The notes under the pieces: model-generated
What the model saw: the letters and a program-made list of their open reading frames with translations, nothing else
Told to the model about the DNA's origin: nothing
Databases searched by the model: none
Position numbers and translations under genes: made by a program
Source: Ignavibacteriales bacterium
GTDB taxonomy: Bacteria > Bacteroidota > Ignavibacteria > Ignavibacteriales > Ignavibacteriaceae
Assembly (NCBI GenBank): GCA_016709765.1
Contig: JADJMD010000008.1
Span: 1-64,000, forward strand
Direction of reading: 5' to 3'
DNA length: 64,000 nt
In this document: positions 19,139 through 28,134 of the stretch, piece by piece
How the letters are laid out: each line of letters opens with the position of its first letter
Position numbering within the stretch: position 1 is the stretch's first letter

Positions 19139-19780
19139 CTATTTTAAAAATGGATTGAATTGTTTTTCTCTTCCGATCGTACTTTGCTCACCATGTCCCG
19201 GAAAGATTATTGTTTCATCTGGCAGAGCTAAAAGTTTTTCGTTGATGCTTTTTATTAGAGTATCGTAGTTTCCGCCCCACAAATCAGTTCTGCCGATGCT
19301 ATCATAAAAAAGAACATCACCGGTTATACAAGTTTTTATATCTGAAATATAAATGCAGAATTCACCTGGTGTATGTCCTGGTGTGAAAAGAAATTTCAGC
19401 AAATTTTTTCCAAGTTTTAACTCTTCAATTTCACTAAGATATTTTTCCGGTAATATTGATATTGAAAAATCAATTCCGACCATATCAGCCTGCATTTTTG
19501 CATTTTCAATCAATGGAATATCTAATTCGGGTGCGTAATAAATTGGATTAAATTTTTGTTTTACAAACTCACAGCCTAAAATATGATCGATGTGACAATG
19601 TGTATTGATTAAATATTTTACAGATAAACTATTTTCAACTATAAATATTTCTAATTCATTTTCCTCATGCCTATCACTGCAACCTGGATCAACGATTGCG
19701 CATTCTTTTGTTTCTTCATCCCAAAGAACAAATGTGTTTTCTGAAAATAAATTAAATGTAAATTTTTGAATTTGAATCAA
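19139..19780 (-). CDS. MBL-fold hydrolase, glyoxalase II-like
   Basis: The 213-residue protein is a short metallo-beta-lactamase-fold enzyme. Metal ligands are visible as THCHIDHILG near residue 60, FTPGHTPGEF, TGDVLFYDSIGRTDL and the final FPGHGEQSTIG. This pattern matches the YcbL/glyoxalase II-like group, which acts on thioesters such as S-lactoylglutathione analogues. It lacks the long C-terminal domain of classical GloB. The start is TTG at 19780, two bases after the aroC stop, so it is probably in the aroC transcript. Confidence 0.85.
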   Translation of the reverse strand: MIQIQKFTFNLFSENTFVLWDEETKECAIVDPGCSDRHEENELEIFIVENSLSVKYLINTHCHIDHILGCEFVKQKFNPIYYAPELDIPLIENAKMQADMVGIDFSISILPEKYLSEIEELKLGKNLLKFLFTPGHTPGEFCIYISDIKTCITGDVLFYDSIGRTDLWGGNYDTLIKSINEKLLALPDETIIFPGHGEQSTIGREKQFNPFLK

Positions 19781-19782
19781 TA

Positions 19783-20994
19783 TTAACTCTTAAAATTGTT
19801 TTTAGTTCTTTTAAATAACTTCTTGTTGTAAGTAGTGTAATTGTCTTTCAATTCTTCCATCGAATCACTTCCAAATTTTTGCAAAAAGAATTTTGCAATA
19901 CTCCAGGCTAACATAGATTCTGCAATAACTGCGCAAGCAGGAACAGCAACAAAGTCACTTCGTTCGCGTCTTGCATCAATTTTTTTCATAGTAGATAAAT
20001 CTACACTCTCTATAGGAGACATCAAGGTAGCAATTGGTTTCATCGCTGCGCGTACAATTATCGGTAAACCTGTAGAAACACCGCCTTCAATTCCGCCAGC
20101 ACGATTTGTTCTTCTGCTGATAACATCTTTTTTAAGTATAATTTCATCGTGAGATTTTGAGCCGAACTTCTCAGCCAGCAAAAATCCTTCCCCAATTTCA
20201 ACCGCTTTAACAGCATTGATAGACATAACTGATTGAGCAATTTCTGCATCAAGTTTTGTATCGTAATTCATAAAACTGCCAAGGCCAATAGGTATGCCCG
20301 TTGCCACAGTAATAAATGTTCCACCTAATGTATCACCATTTTTTTTGGCAAGCTTTATTTTTCGAATAATTTTTTCTTCCTGAGATAATTCTAAAACCCT
20401 AACTAAGCTTTCATCAGCTCTATCAGACATTGATTTTGCAGTATTTTTTTTTTGAACCGAATTATTAAAAAGTTTTTCGGTAAAGTTATTTTCTGGATAA
20501 ACTCCGCCGATACTTTCAACAAAACTTCCAATTGTAATTCCAAATTCCTCGAGTAACTTTCTTGCTATCGAACCGGCGGCAACTCGTGCTGCTGTTTCTC
20601 TTGCAGATGAACGCTCAATTGAGTTTCTTATATCATCAAAATTATACTTTGAAACACCAACTAAATCGGCATGACCCGGACGAGGAATTGTTACTTTTTG
20701 AACTTTTTGATTTACTGGAGCAACTGACATTAATGTTTGCCAATTTTCCCAATCACTGTTTTTAATCAGTATTGAAATTGGTGAGCCGAGAGTATTTCCA
20801 AATCTAACACCTGATAAAATTTCTGCTTTATCGGTTTCAATCTTCATCCGCAATCCGCGACCATAACCAAATTGTCTGCGTCTTAATTGTTGATTGATAT
20901 AACTTTCAGAAATTTTTAAGTTGGATGGAAATCCATCAATAATAGTTGTGAGTGCTTTACCGTGTGATTCACCCGCGGTAAGAAATCTAATCAT
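19783..20994 (-). CDS. aroC: Chorismate synthase
   Basis: AroC makes chorismate from 5-enolpyruvylshikimate-3-phosphate using reduced FMN, the last step of the common aromatic pathway. The 403-residue protein opens with MIRFLTAGESHGKALTTIID and has RRRQFGYGRGLRM, PRPGHADLVGVSKYNF, SSARETAARVAAG, the glycine-rich GGIEGGVSTGLPI and the late DARRERSDFVAVPA. All are family signatures. A downstream MBL hydrolase follows by two bases. Other shikimate genes are not nearby. Confidence 0.96.
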   Translation of the reverse strand: MIRFLTAGESHGKALTTIIDGFPSNLKISESYINQQLRRRQFGYGRGLRMKIETDKAEILSGVRFGNTLGSPISILIKNSDWENWQTLMSVAPVNQKVQKVTIPRPGHADLVGVSKYNFDDIRNSIERSSARETAARVAAGSIARKLLEEFGITIGSFVESIGGVYPENNFTEKLFNNSVQKKNTAKSMSDRADESLVRVLELSQEEKIIRKIKLAKKNGDTLGGTFITVATGIPIGLGSFMNYDTKLDAEIAQSVMSINAVKAVEIGEGFLLAEKFGSKSHDEIILKKDVISRRTNRAGGIEGGVSTGLPIIVRAAMKPIATLMSPIESVDLSTMKKIDARRERSDFVAVPACAVIAESMLAWSIAKFFLQKFGSDSMEELKDNYTTYNKKLFKRTKNNFKS

Positions 20995-21020
20995 TTACTT
21001 TCCTAAGCTTTTAGCAAATA

Positions 21021-21053
21021 TAAAAAAAAACGTCCCGAAATTATCGGGACGTT
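21021..21053 (-). terminator. Rho-independent terminator after htrA
   Basis: A ten-pair stem (AACGTCCCGA at 21029-21038 with TCGGGACGTT at 21044-21053) has a short AT loop. On the minus strand a run of nine T follows. It lies 27 bases beyond the HtrA stop codon and just upstream of aroC, so it separates the two transcripts. An A-rich tail on the other side gives it weaker reverse potential. Confidence 0.9.
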
Positions 21054-21079
21054 TAAATAAATTATAGGATCATTCTTTA

Positions 21080-22570
21080 CTATTCCGGTATCTCTAACCC
21101 AACAAACCTAGAGTTACCATCTTTATCCTGAACTTTTAACAAAACAGCCTTACCTTTTTTACCATCCATTATCTTTTCAAAACTATTAACATCATTTACT
21201 TTTTTCTTGTCCGCTTCAACTATCACCAATCCGGCACCCAAACGTTGATCAGCAGCTTTACCAAAGTCTTCAACCTTGGATATTAATATTCCAGAATTAG
21301 TATTAAAGCTTTCTTTTTCTTTTTCGCTTAAATTTTTAACAGTCAGTCCAATGCTTTCAAAACTAATTGTGTTGGATTTCGATTCACTCTTAGAATTGCC
21401 TTCATCTTTCATCGTAACAGGTTTTGTTTTAGCATCCTCATCACGAGCTTTTAAAGTTATTTTTCTATCTATCTCTTTACCATCCCTAAATATTTTTAAA
21501 GCTATTGTTGTTCCAGCTGATTTTGAAGCGACATAGCTTTGTAATTCATTTGGCTTATTTACTTCTCTGCCGTCAATTGTCAAAATAATATCACCAGATT
21601 TCAAATCAGTTTCAGAAGCTGCTCCACCTTCAACAATACCTTGGATAATAATCCCCTGAGGTTTATCTAATCCAACAGATTTTGCTAGAGCATCATTTAC
21701 TTCACCGATATTCACACCAATGTAGCCGCGATTAACTTTTCCGTAAGCAATAATTTCTTTCGCTACGGTTTTAGCAAGATTGATTGGAATTGCAAAACCA
21801 TACCCGATGTATGTTCCGGTTCCTTGTGTAGCGATTGCAGAATTAATTCCAACGACGGCACCTGAAAGATCAACCATTGCTCCACCGCTATTTCCTGGAT
21901 TTATCACGGCATCAGTTTGAATAAAATTTTCAACACCGTAACTATCACGAATCAAACCAAGCTGCCCTCTTCCGATCGCACTTACAATTCCTGCAGTAAC
22001 GGTTGAAGAAAGAGAAAGCGGATTTCCGATTGCCATAACCCACTGCCCAACTTTTAGATTATCTGAATCACCAAGATAAGCACTGGTAAGATTGTTTGCA
22101 TCAATTTTTATAACAGCTAAATCTGTTAAAGGATCTGTGCCAACCACTTTAGCATCAAATGTTCTTCTATCAGATAATCCGACAGAAACTTTAGTAGCTT
22201 TTTCTACTACGTGATTATTTGTTAAAATATACCCATCATCAGAAATTATAATTCCACTTCCGGAACCTTGCTGTTCTTTTGGAAGTTTATCATCAAATGG
22301 GAAAAAGAAAAAATCTTTATGCGGATTATTTTCTCTTTCTGAAACTACAGTTATTTGCACAATTGCAGGAGTAACTTTATCCGCAACTTCGATAAATGCT
22401 TTTGAAAAAGAGGTAGCATCTGCATCCAAATTAACAGGTGGATTTGTTGCTCCAAGGTTAATGTCCGCCCAACCCGGTCTAACTAGTCCAAATCCGGAAA
22501 CGAGTAAAGCACCAAATAGAACTCCAACTGCAACTAGAGCAACTGCTCCTAATATGCCTTTAATTTTCAT
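21080..22570 (-). CDS. degP: HtrA/Deg-family periplasmic serine protease
   Basis: The 496-residue protein begins with a hydrophobic signal/anchor segment (residues 5-28). A trypsin-like domain follows with the triad His in ILTNNHVVE (about 120), Asp in DPLTDLAVI (about 148) and Ser in INPGNSGGAMV (about 225). Two PDZ domains complete it (about 280-375 and 400-496; the first contains GYIGVNIGEV). It degrades or refolds damaged envelope proteins. It lies downstream of recO after 77 bases and ends at a strong terminator. DegP, DegQ and DegS type cannot be separated from sequence alone. Confidence 0.93.
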   Translation of the reverse strand: MKIKGILGAVALVAVGVLFGALLVSGFGLVRPGWADINLGATNPPVNLDADATSFSKAFIEVADKVTPAIVQITVVSERENNPHKDFFFFPFDDKLPKEQQGSGSGIIISDDGYILTNNHVVEKATKVSVGLSDRRTFDAKVVGTDPLTDLAVIKIDANNLTSAYLGDSDNLKVGQWVMAIGNPLSLSSTVTAGIVSAIGRGQLGLIRDSYGVENFIQTDAVINPGNSGGAMVDLSGAVVGINSAIATQGTGTYIGYGFAIPINLAKTVAKEIIAYGKVNRGYIGVNIGEVNDALAKSVGLDKPQGIIIQGIVEGGAASETDLKSGDIILTIDGREVNKPNELQSYVASKSAGTTIALKIFRDGKEIDRKITLKARDEDAKTKPVTMKDEGNSKSESKSNTISFESIGLTVKNLSEKEKESFNTNSGILISKVEDFGKAADQRLGAGLVIVEADKKKVNDVNSFEKIMDGKKGKAVLLKVQDKDGNSRFVGLEIPE

Positions 22571-22647
22571 TTTCCAACTCCGATATTTTTTTGTTAATAA
22601 TAAGATTCACTTTTTGATCATTGGTATCGCTTATATCGATAATTCCT

Positions 22648-23388
22648 CTACTTATAAATTTGAAATGATTGAATTCCCTTAAAATCACTTATATGAAATT
22701 TAAGGTAACGTTCTAATAATAAATTAAACTTGTCCATGAGATCAACACTAAAATTTACAGTTTTTTTATTGTTTTTTAGACAAAAGATAAGATTAAAAAG
22801 TTCCGCTGAAACATTTTCTAAACCAGAATGTGATATAAAACAATCTTCACACGCAAAACCAGATTCAAAATCAAATCCTAAATTTTGTTTTACTACCACT
22901 GGATCGCTGCAAATTGCGCATTTATCAATTGATAATTCATAGCCAAGCTCAGATAAAAAGAACAATAAAAATCTGCCGTATAAAAATGCAGGGGCCTCTC
23001 TTTTTTCATCAATCATATTAAGGATTTTAATTAATCCTTTAAATAGTTTTGCATTTGCCTCATGATCAGCAGTTAGATTTTTAATTAATTCTATGATCGC
23101 AAATCCATACTTGGTTGCATCAAGATCTTCTTTAATATTTACAAAGTGCGAAATAAGATTTGCATCCGAAAGTAATTGAACATCTCTTGAGTTTTTATTA
23201 TAGATAATTATTTGCAAATGATTAAGCGGATCAATGATTTTTCCGATTTTTGATTTAGGACCTCTACCGCCTTTTACAATCGCAGAAATTTTTCCATCTG
23301 ATTCCGTATAAAGCGAAACAATGCTGCTTGTATCCCCGTAATTAATTTTTGAAAGCACAACCGCTTCCGTTTTAACTATATCGCTCAT
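22648..23388 (-). CDS. recO: DNA repair protein RecO
   Basis: RecO anneals DNA and loads RecA with RecR at gaps. The 246-residue protein has the OB-fold N-domain (KTEAVVLSKINYGDTSSIVS, then KISAIVKGGRGPKSK) and a helical C-domain. The C-domain carries a four-Cys zinc site (CAIC near residue 157, CEDC near 180). Its ATG overlaps the mtnA stop as ATGA, a sign of translational coupling. Confidence 0.92.
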   Translation of the reverse strand: MSDIVKTEAVVLSKINYGDTSSIVSLYTESDGKISAIVKGGRGPKSKIGKIIDPLNHLQIIIYNKNSRDVQLLSDANLISHFVNIKEDLDATKYGFAIIELIKNLTADHEANAKLFKGLIKILNMIDEKREAPAFLYGRFLLFFLSELGYELSIDKCAICSDPVVVKQNLGFDFESGFACEDCFISHSGLENVSAELFNLIFCLKNNKKTVNFSVDLMDKFNLLLERYLKFHISDFKGIQSFQIYK

Positions 23389-24398
23389 CTTATAAAATTG
23401 TATGGGAAGAAATAAATATCTTCTTCAGTAATTATCCCTTTAATTAAATGAGATGGAGTCACGTCGAACGCGGGGGAAAAAGTGTTGATCTTCGAATCAG
23501 ATATTTGATTGCCGTTTATTGATAAAATTTCTGAACCATTTCTGTATTCAATTTCAATATCAGCACCGGTAGGAATTTTTCTATCTATTGTTGTTGAAGG
23601 AGCAACAATATAGAATGGAATGTTATGATAATTGCAAAGCACGGCAAGATTATAAGTCCCGATTTTGTTAGCACAATCTCCGTTTAATGCAATTCTATCA
23701 GCTCCGGTAATAACTAAATCTATTTTCCCTTGCTGCATTAAAACAGCAGCCATAGAATCTGTTTGAACTGTGAATGGAATTCCATTTTTTTGAAGTTCAT
23801 AAGTCGTTAACCGTAAACCTTGTAAAAGTGGTCTAGTTTCATCCGCATAAACATGATTTACATATCCTTCATCAAAAGCTTTTTTAATAACCGCGAATGC
23901 AGTCCCAAATCCAGCACTTGCAAGTGCCCCGGTGTTGCAATGTGTAAGAACATTGGATTTTTTTGTGAAGATATTAAAACCATGCTCAGCAATTTTATTT
24001 GAACAATGCTCTTCATAATTGTAAATGGCTTTAGCCTCATCAAGCAATGTTTGATAAGTTTTGGAATGATCCGTTATTGATTCAAATACTTTTTTCATTC
24101 TATCCAAAGCGTAAAAAAGATTAACCGCAGTTGGTCTTGTTGATGCTAATCTTTTATAAACTATATTAAAATGTCCTTTATGATCTGATGAAATGTTCTT
24201 AAAGGAAAGAGCAATTGCAAATGCCGCTGAAATTCCAATTAACGGAGCGCCGCGTAATTCCAGCCTCTCGATTGCCGCGGCGATACGTTCGTAATCATCT
24301 GTATCAACATAAACCTCCTGCAATGGAAGTTTTGTTTGATCCAAAAAAGAAAGATGATCATCTATAAATTTTATTGAGTAATAACTATTCTTGTTCAT
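23385..24398 (-). CDS. mtnA: S-methyl-5-thioribose-1-phosphate isomerase
   Basis: MtnA converts methylthioribose-1-phosphate to methylthioribulose-1-phosphate in methionine salvage. The 337-residue protein has LELRGAPLIGISAAF, the family block RPTAVNLFYALDRM, catalytic Cys in THCNTGALASAGFGTA, YADETRPLLQG and Asp in ITGADRIALNGDCANKIGTY. I take ATG 24398 over the adjacent TTG 24401. It overlaps the PfkB kinase gene by 14 bases and recO by four. Other salvage genes (mtnB, mtnC, mtnD) are not in the window, so it could serve a shorter 5'-deoxynucleoside disposal route. Confidence 0.93.
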   Translation of the reverse strand: MNKNSYYSIKFIDDHLSFLDQTKLPLQEVYVDTDDYERIAAAIERLELRGAPLIGISAAFAIALSFKNISSDHKGHFNIVYKRLASTRPTAVNLFYALDRMKKVFESITDHSKTYQTLLDEAKAIYNYEEHCSNKIAEHGFNIFTKKSNVLTHCNTGALASAGFGTAFAVIKKAFDEGYVNHVYADETRPLLQGLRLTTYELQKNGIPFTVQTDSMAAVLMQQGKIDLVITGADRIALNGDCANKIGTYNLAVLCNYHNIPFYIVAPSTTIDRKIPTGADIEIEYRNGSEILSINGNQISDSKINTFSPAFDVTPSHLIKGIITEEDIYFFPYNFIR

Positions 24399-25302
24399 CA
24401 AATCTTGAAAGCATCATAAATTCTCTGTAACGATCCGAAATCTGTAAATAAGATAAATCTTCTAATCCCTTAGTACTAAATTTTTCAACACAGAAAGAAG
24501 CCATAGTACTTCCGTAAATAACTGCACGTTTTAAACTGTCCGGAGAAAGATCACGTGTTTTGTATAAGTAGCCTGTAAATCCGCCGGCAAAAGAATCACC
24601 TGCACCTGTCGGATCATAAATTGTTTCCATCGGATAAGCCGGTGCAGAGAATACAATATCATCTACAAATAAAAGTGCGCCGTGTTCGCCTTTTTTTATG
24701 ATAAGAATTTTAGGACCCATTTCTCTTATCTTTCTTGCGGCACGAATTAAATTCGGTTCGTGTGCAAGTAATCTTGCCTCGCTGTCATTTATAATTAGCA
24801 CATCTACTCTTGGTAATAACTGAAACAATTCATCTTTCTTTCCTTCGATCCAGAAGTTCATTGTATCGCAAACGATAAACTGCGGATCTTCCATCTGATC
24901 CAATACTTTTGATTGAAGAACAGGATCGATATTGCCGAGACAAATATATTTTGATTTTTTAAAATTATCAGGAATAACAGGATTAAAATCCTGAAAAACA
25001 TTTAACTCGGTTAAAAGTGTATCTCGCACATTCAGATCATAATGATATTTGCCGGACCATTTAAAAGTTTTCCCGCCCTCAACAATCTGCAAACCTTCAA
25101 CATCAACATTATGATCCTGCATAATCTTAATATACTCTTTTGGAAAATCACTGCCGACCACACCAACTAATTCCACAGGGCCACCGAAATAACTTGCAGC
25201 TAGTGAAATATAAGTTGCTGATCCGCCCAAAGCATCTTCAACTTTATCAAATGGTGTTTCAACTGTGTCTAAACCGAGTGAACCTACAACTAGTAAACCC
25301 AA
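24385..25302 (-). CDS. PfkB-family sugar/nucleoside kinase
   Basis: The 305-residue kinase has the PfkB N-terminal block (GGSATYISLAASYFGG), a central substrate domain and the C-terminal anion-hole signature DPTGAGDSFAGGFTGYL with the catalytic Asp. The substrate is not evident. The 14-base overlap with mtnA suggests a role in thioribose or nucleoside salvage, for example phosphorylating a ribose-like compound. The reading frame opens further upstream at a GTG (25359), but TTG 25302 has AGGAGT six bases before it and gives the normal PfkB N-terminus, so I use it. Confidence 0.88.
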   Translation of the reverse strand: MGLLVVGSLGLDTVETPFDKVEDALGGSATYISLAASYFGGPVELVGVVGSDFPKEYIKIMQDHNVDVEGLQIVEGGKTFKWSGKYHYDLNVRDTLLTELNVFQDFNPVIPDNFKKSKYICLGNIDPVLQSKVLDQMEDPQFIVCDTMNFWIEGKKDELFQLLPRVDVLIINDSEARLLAHEPNLIRAARKIREMGPKILIIKKGEHGALLFVDDIVFSAPAYPMETIYDPTGAGDSFAGGFTGYLYKTRDLSPDSLKRAVIYGSTMASFCVEKFSTKGLEDLSYLQISDRYREFMMLSRFDEQE

Positions 25303-25307
25303 AACTG

Positions 25308-25313
25308 ACTCCT
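25308..25313 (-). promoter_or_regulatory. Ribosome-binding site that fixes the PfkB kinase start
   Basis: On the minus strand AGGAGT lies five bases before TTG 25302. The upstream GTG option at 25359 has no such site and would add 19 residues not expected in the PfkB fold. Confidence 0.6.
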
Positions 25314-25462
25314 GATTATGATTATTTATAAATGACGCCCGAAAAATAGAAAAATACACGCAGAATGCACAACTTTTTATAATGCTAAATGTTCAATTGA
25401 TTCTCTCGGAAACTGCGGTGCGACCTAATAACCAATAAATATTATTTTTGCTTAAGAAAAGT

Positions 25463-25607
25463 CCCCCTTTAATAAAGGGGGTGGCATCCCAAAGGGATGA
25501 CGGGGGATTCTTTTTTACACAGCATCAAACAAATCCCTCCGGGCACTCCCTTAAAGGGGCTTTTATAATTTTTTACTTCGTTCAGGTACTCCCTTTTCTA
25601 AAGGGAG
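25463..25607. repeat. Cluster of C/G-run palindromes in a gene-free stretch
   Basis: The 315-base gap 25303-25617 has no gene. It contains three short palindromes: CCCCCTTTA...TAAAGGGGG (25463-25481), CATCCC AAA GGGATG (25485-25499) and CTCCCTTT...AAAGGGAG (25589-25607), with a related CTCCCTTAAAGGGG stretch between. Such sequences often occur as dispersed intergenic repeats and may also act as terminators for the minus-strand gene upstream. Copies elsewhere in the genome cannot be checked here. Confidence 0.6.
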
Positions 25608-25617
25608 ATTTGAAAAC

Positions 25618-26715
25618 TTATTTCACCAGCATCATCTTTTTCATATCTGTAAAAACGGGAATGTTGCCTTCTCCAATTACTTCGATTCGGTAAAGATAAA
25701 TTCCGCTTACAATATCTCCATAGCCTGTTTCAAATTCTATCTTGCCTTCTGCACTTTGGCGTTCTGTTGCGGTTGGATGGAATAATACTTCGTAATATCC
25801 TGCACTCTGATATTTGTTTACAAGTACTTTTACCTGTTCTCCTAGTAGATTGTAAACCATCACTTTTACATATCCCGGTGCTTTTAACCTGTATGGAATT
25901 GTTGTAGATGGATTAAACGGATTTGGATAATTTTGTAAAAGATTATAATGCTCTACAACTATTGGTGGTGCTTCCGGTATTCCTGTTATGTTGATGTGTG
26001 CTTCTTCACTTGCAGGTGATTGATGATATGCACTGTCTATTGCTGTTACTTTGTAATAGTAATTGCCTGAAATAAATTTCTGCGGTGGATCATCATAAAA
26101 AACTGTATCTGGTATTACTGCAATTATCTTTGTTGTGTCATAGATAAAGTCCGGAACAGTATCACGATAAACCCTGTAACGGAAAAGATCTGCTTCTGTG
26201 TTCTTGTTCCATTTAAGATGAACAAGACCAGAATCCATTGATGCAGTTAAATTTCTGGGTGGTTTTGGTGCTAAATCCTGGTAAGTGTATTTCTGTCCAT
26301 AAGGACCACCGAACAAACCAATATCACTTCTGCTTCCATCAACATCAAGAATTGATGGATCACCTTTATCTATTGCTGGTGAATATTTCTGAAGATGAAA
26401 ATCATAACCACTCGTTAAAGTAGTAATTGTATCGTTAACAAACATAGGATCAGCCACTATGTCGCTATCACCAAGCAACACACCATCCAAATTCGTCGTG
26501 TTCTGCCAATAAATATTATAATCAGATTTAAGTCTAGAATCACCTGAGATACCTTTGGTATTCTTTTCCATAATAACATTTTTTACATAAACATAATTTG
26601 CTGATGAATATATACTCCCAAATCTACTTGTAGAATTCATTAGTAAATTATTTTGCACAAATGCAGTATCCTGAACAGTATCAAAAAATATTGAATGAAT
26701 AAATCCACTTATCAA
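25618..26715 (-). CDS. C-terminal part of a frameshifted secreted protein (FnIII plus T9SS sorting domain)
   Basis: This frame holds the end of a parallel beta-helix (about 1-110), a fibronectin type III domain (about 150-245, PPRNLTASMDSGLVHLKWN) and a type IX secretion sorting tail (about 270-365) with NYPNPFNPSTTIPYRL and a Lys/Met-rich end. The frame stays open upstream to 26793 without a start codon and reads NSESGISIDAPRKVYINNN, which continues the beta-helix of the next entry. The two are thus parts of one gene separated by a frameshift. As annotated it lacks a signal peptide and would not be secreted. Confidence 0.75.
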   Translation of the reverse strand: MISGFIHSIFFDTVQDTAFVQNNLLMNSTSRFGSIYSSANYVYVKNVIMEKNTKGISGDSRLKSDYNIYWQNTTNLDGVLLGDSDIVADPMFVNDTITTLTSGYDFHLQKYSPAIDKGDPSILDVDGSRSDIGLFGGPYGQKYTYQDLAPKPPRNLTASMDSGLVHLKWNKNTEADLFRYRVYRDTVPDFIYDTTKIIAVIPDTVFYDDPPQKFISGNYYYKVTAIDSAYHQSPASEEAHINITGIPEAPPIVVEHYNLLQNYPNPFNPSTTIPYRLKAPGYVKVMVYNLLGEQVKVLVNKYQSAGYYEVLFHPTATERQSAEGKIEFETGYGDIVSGIYLYRIEVIGEGNIPVFTDMKKMMLVK

Positions 26716-26722
26716 ATTATTG

Positions 26723-27433
26723 TTAATATATACTTTTCTTGGTGCATCGATGGAAATACCAGATTCTGAATTTATTTGTGCCTGTGTATAGGATTAGGTT
26801 GTTATTAATATTTAAAGTACCACCTATTCCTGTTTGGAAGCCAATTGAATTGGGAACAATAAGTTCGATTAAATTGTTGCTCAAACAATTATGACAAGTG
26901 TCTGAAATGCAACTGGAATAATATCCGTTCGAAACATTTGAAATTAATATATTCTCGGTTGTCACTGAGTTATTGATTATTGATATTCCTCTTTGGTCAT
27001 TTAGCAATCTACAATTCTTAATAAGTAAACTTTTTTCAGTTAATATGACTGCCCCAAGATTAAAACCTTTTCCTAAAATCTTGAAGTTTTCAATTGTCCC
27101 ACCTACACCAGATGGTATAATGTGAATTGTTATAGTAGTAAGACCAGTACCATCAATTACTGTACTATCCATACTACTGCCAATTAAACTTATTGTTGTG
27201 TTTATAACAAGGTTTTCTTTGTAAATACCGTTAGCTACATAAATTGTATCGCCATCAACGCAAATGCTAATACACTTTTGTATGCTGTCTGCAGCGGTTT
27301 GCCAGCTTGTGTAGGGCGGTGTGCTTGTGCCGGTTTTGCTTACGTAACGGATAGTCGCTTGCGCTTCAATGTAGAATGTACAATTTACAATGTACAATGA
27401 GAGGACAAGGAGAAAGAAGAATTTTAATTTCAT
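26723..27433 (-). CDS. N-terminal part of a frameshifted secreted beta-helix protein
   Basis: This 236-residue frame has a signal peptide (FFFLLVLSLYIVNCTFYIEAQ, shown here only to residue 25) and a pectate-lyase-like start, TIRYVSKTGTSTPPYTSWQTA. Right-handed beta-helix repeats with many Asn ladders follow. The last 17 residues (TNKFRIWYFHRCTKKSI) do not resemble a helix coil. They arise after a shift near the CA repeat at 26782-26787, where the correct frame changes to that of the C-terminal part. Adding CA there would join the two frames as YTQAQINSESG. Whether this is decay, phase variation or a sequence error is open. Confidence 0.72.
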   Translation of the reverse strand: MKLKFFFLLVLSLYIVNCTFYIEAQATIRYVSKTGTSTPPYTSWQTAADSIQKCISICVDGDTIYVANGIYKENLVINTTISLIGSSMDSTVIDGTGLTTITIHIIPSGVGGTIENFKILGKGFNLGAVILTEKSLLIKNCRLLNDQRGISIINNSVTTENILISNVSNGYYSSCISDTCHNCLSNNLIELIVPNSIGFQTGIGGTLNINNNLILYTGTNKFRIWYFHRCTKKSIY

Positions 27434-27509
27434 TTAGGTCTTATCCCAAAAGACATTTTTGTTTATTGAAACTTAAAAAGAAATTTGCGGTGAGATGCGA
27501 ATAAAATTT

Positions 27510-27623
27510 TGTAGGGAATGGACTCCCGTCCATTCCGATTGTTTTATTTTTGTAACGATCTATAAATATATCCATTATTCTTTAATACATTCTTTCGGAT
27601 CGGTCGGGAGACCGATCCCTACA
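27510..27623. repeat. MITE-like element with TGTAGGGA ends and two internal hairpins
   Basis: The 114-base segment begins TGTAGGGA and ends TCCCTACA, an eight-base inverted repeat. Each end also folds alone: GGAATGGAC-TCCC-GTCCATTCC (27515-27536) and GGATCGGTC-GGGA-GACCGATCC (27597-27618). The right end overlaps the TAG stop of the Nudix gene, so that stop codon is part of the repeat. No coding potential is seen inside. Confidence 0.6.
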
Positions 27624-28080
27624 TTTCGATTTCAATAAAATTTAGGAATGAATTTCTGTTTTGAAAATAATCAACAATTACATCAACAGATTTTCTTTGT
27701 CCATCCCAGGCAAGTAGTTTTTTAGCTTCATCCGGTTTTAACCATTTAAATTCAGTGTGCTCTTTGCTTATTAAAACTATATCATCATAATTTACTTTTG
27801 CAGCAAACACCGGTAGCAAAGAGATGTAATCTTTATCCGGTGCGTAAAAGGAATTTACTGTTGGCGCAACCCAAAATTTTTCTGGGGTTAAATTTGTTTC
27901 TTCTTTTATTTCTCGCAAGGCTGTATTGTACGCGGTTTCATTTTCTTTAATCTTACCGGAAACCATTTGCCACAAGTTTGGATAATATTGTTCGGGAGAT
28001 CTTTTAAGAAGAAGAAATTCTATAATTCCATTTTGCTCACGGAAAATGTGTGCTTCGATTAAGTTTGAGATTATGTTCAT
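27619..28080 (-). CDS. Nudix hydrolase
   Basis: The 153-residue protein is a single Nudix domain with the full signature GKIKENETAYNTALREIKEE (about 42-61), whose Glu residues bind metal. Family members hydrolyse nucleoside diphosphates linked to another group. The segment FLLLKRSPEQYYPNLWQMVS resembles NudB-type dihydroneopterin triphosphate and dATP pyrophosphohydrolases, which is only a hint. The stop codon lies inside the right end of a repeat element. Confidence 0.88.
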   Translation of the reverse strand: MNIISNLIEAHIFREQNGIIEFLLLKRSPEQYYPNLWQMVSGKIKENETAYNTALREIKEETNLTPEKFWVAPTVNSFYAPDKDYISLLPVFAAKVNYDDIVLISKEHTEFKWLKPDEAKKLLAWDGQRKSVDVIVDYFQNRNSFLNFIEIEM

Positions 28081-28134
28081 TAAAGTAATTTTCGTTAATT
28101 ATTTAGAATCATTTTATTAAAAATCTTTTTATTT

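Noticed and set aside
25463..25607. Palindromes considered as a CRISPR array
   Set aside because: The repeats differ in sequence and spacing, and there are no equal spacers or cas genes.
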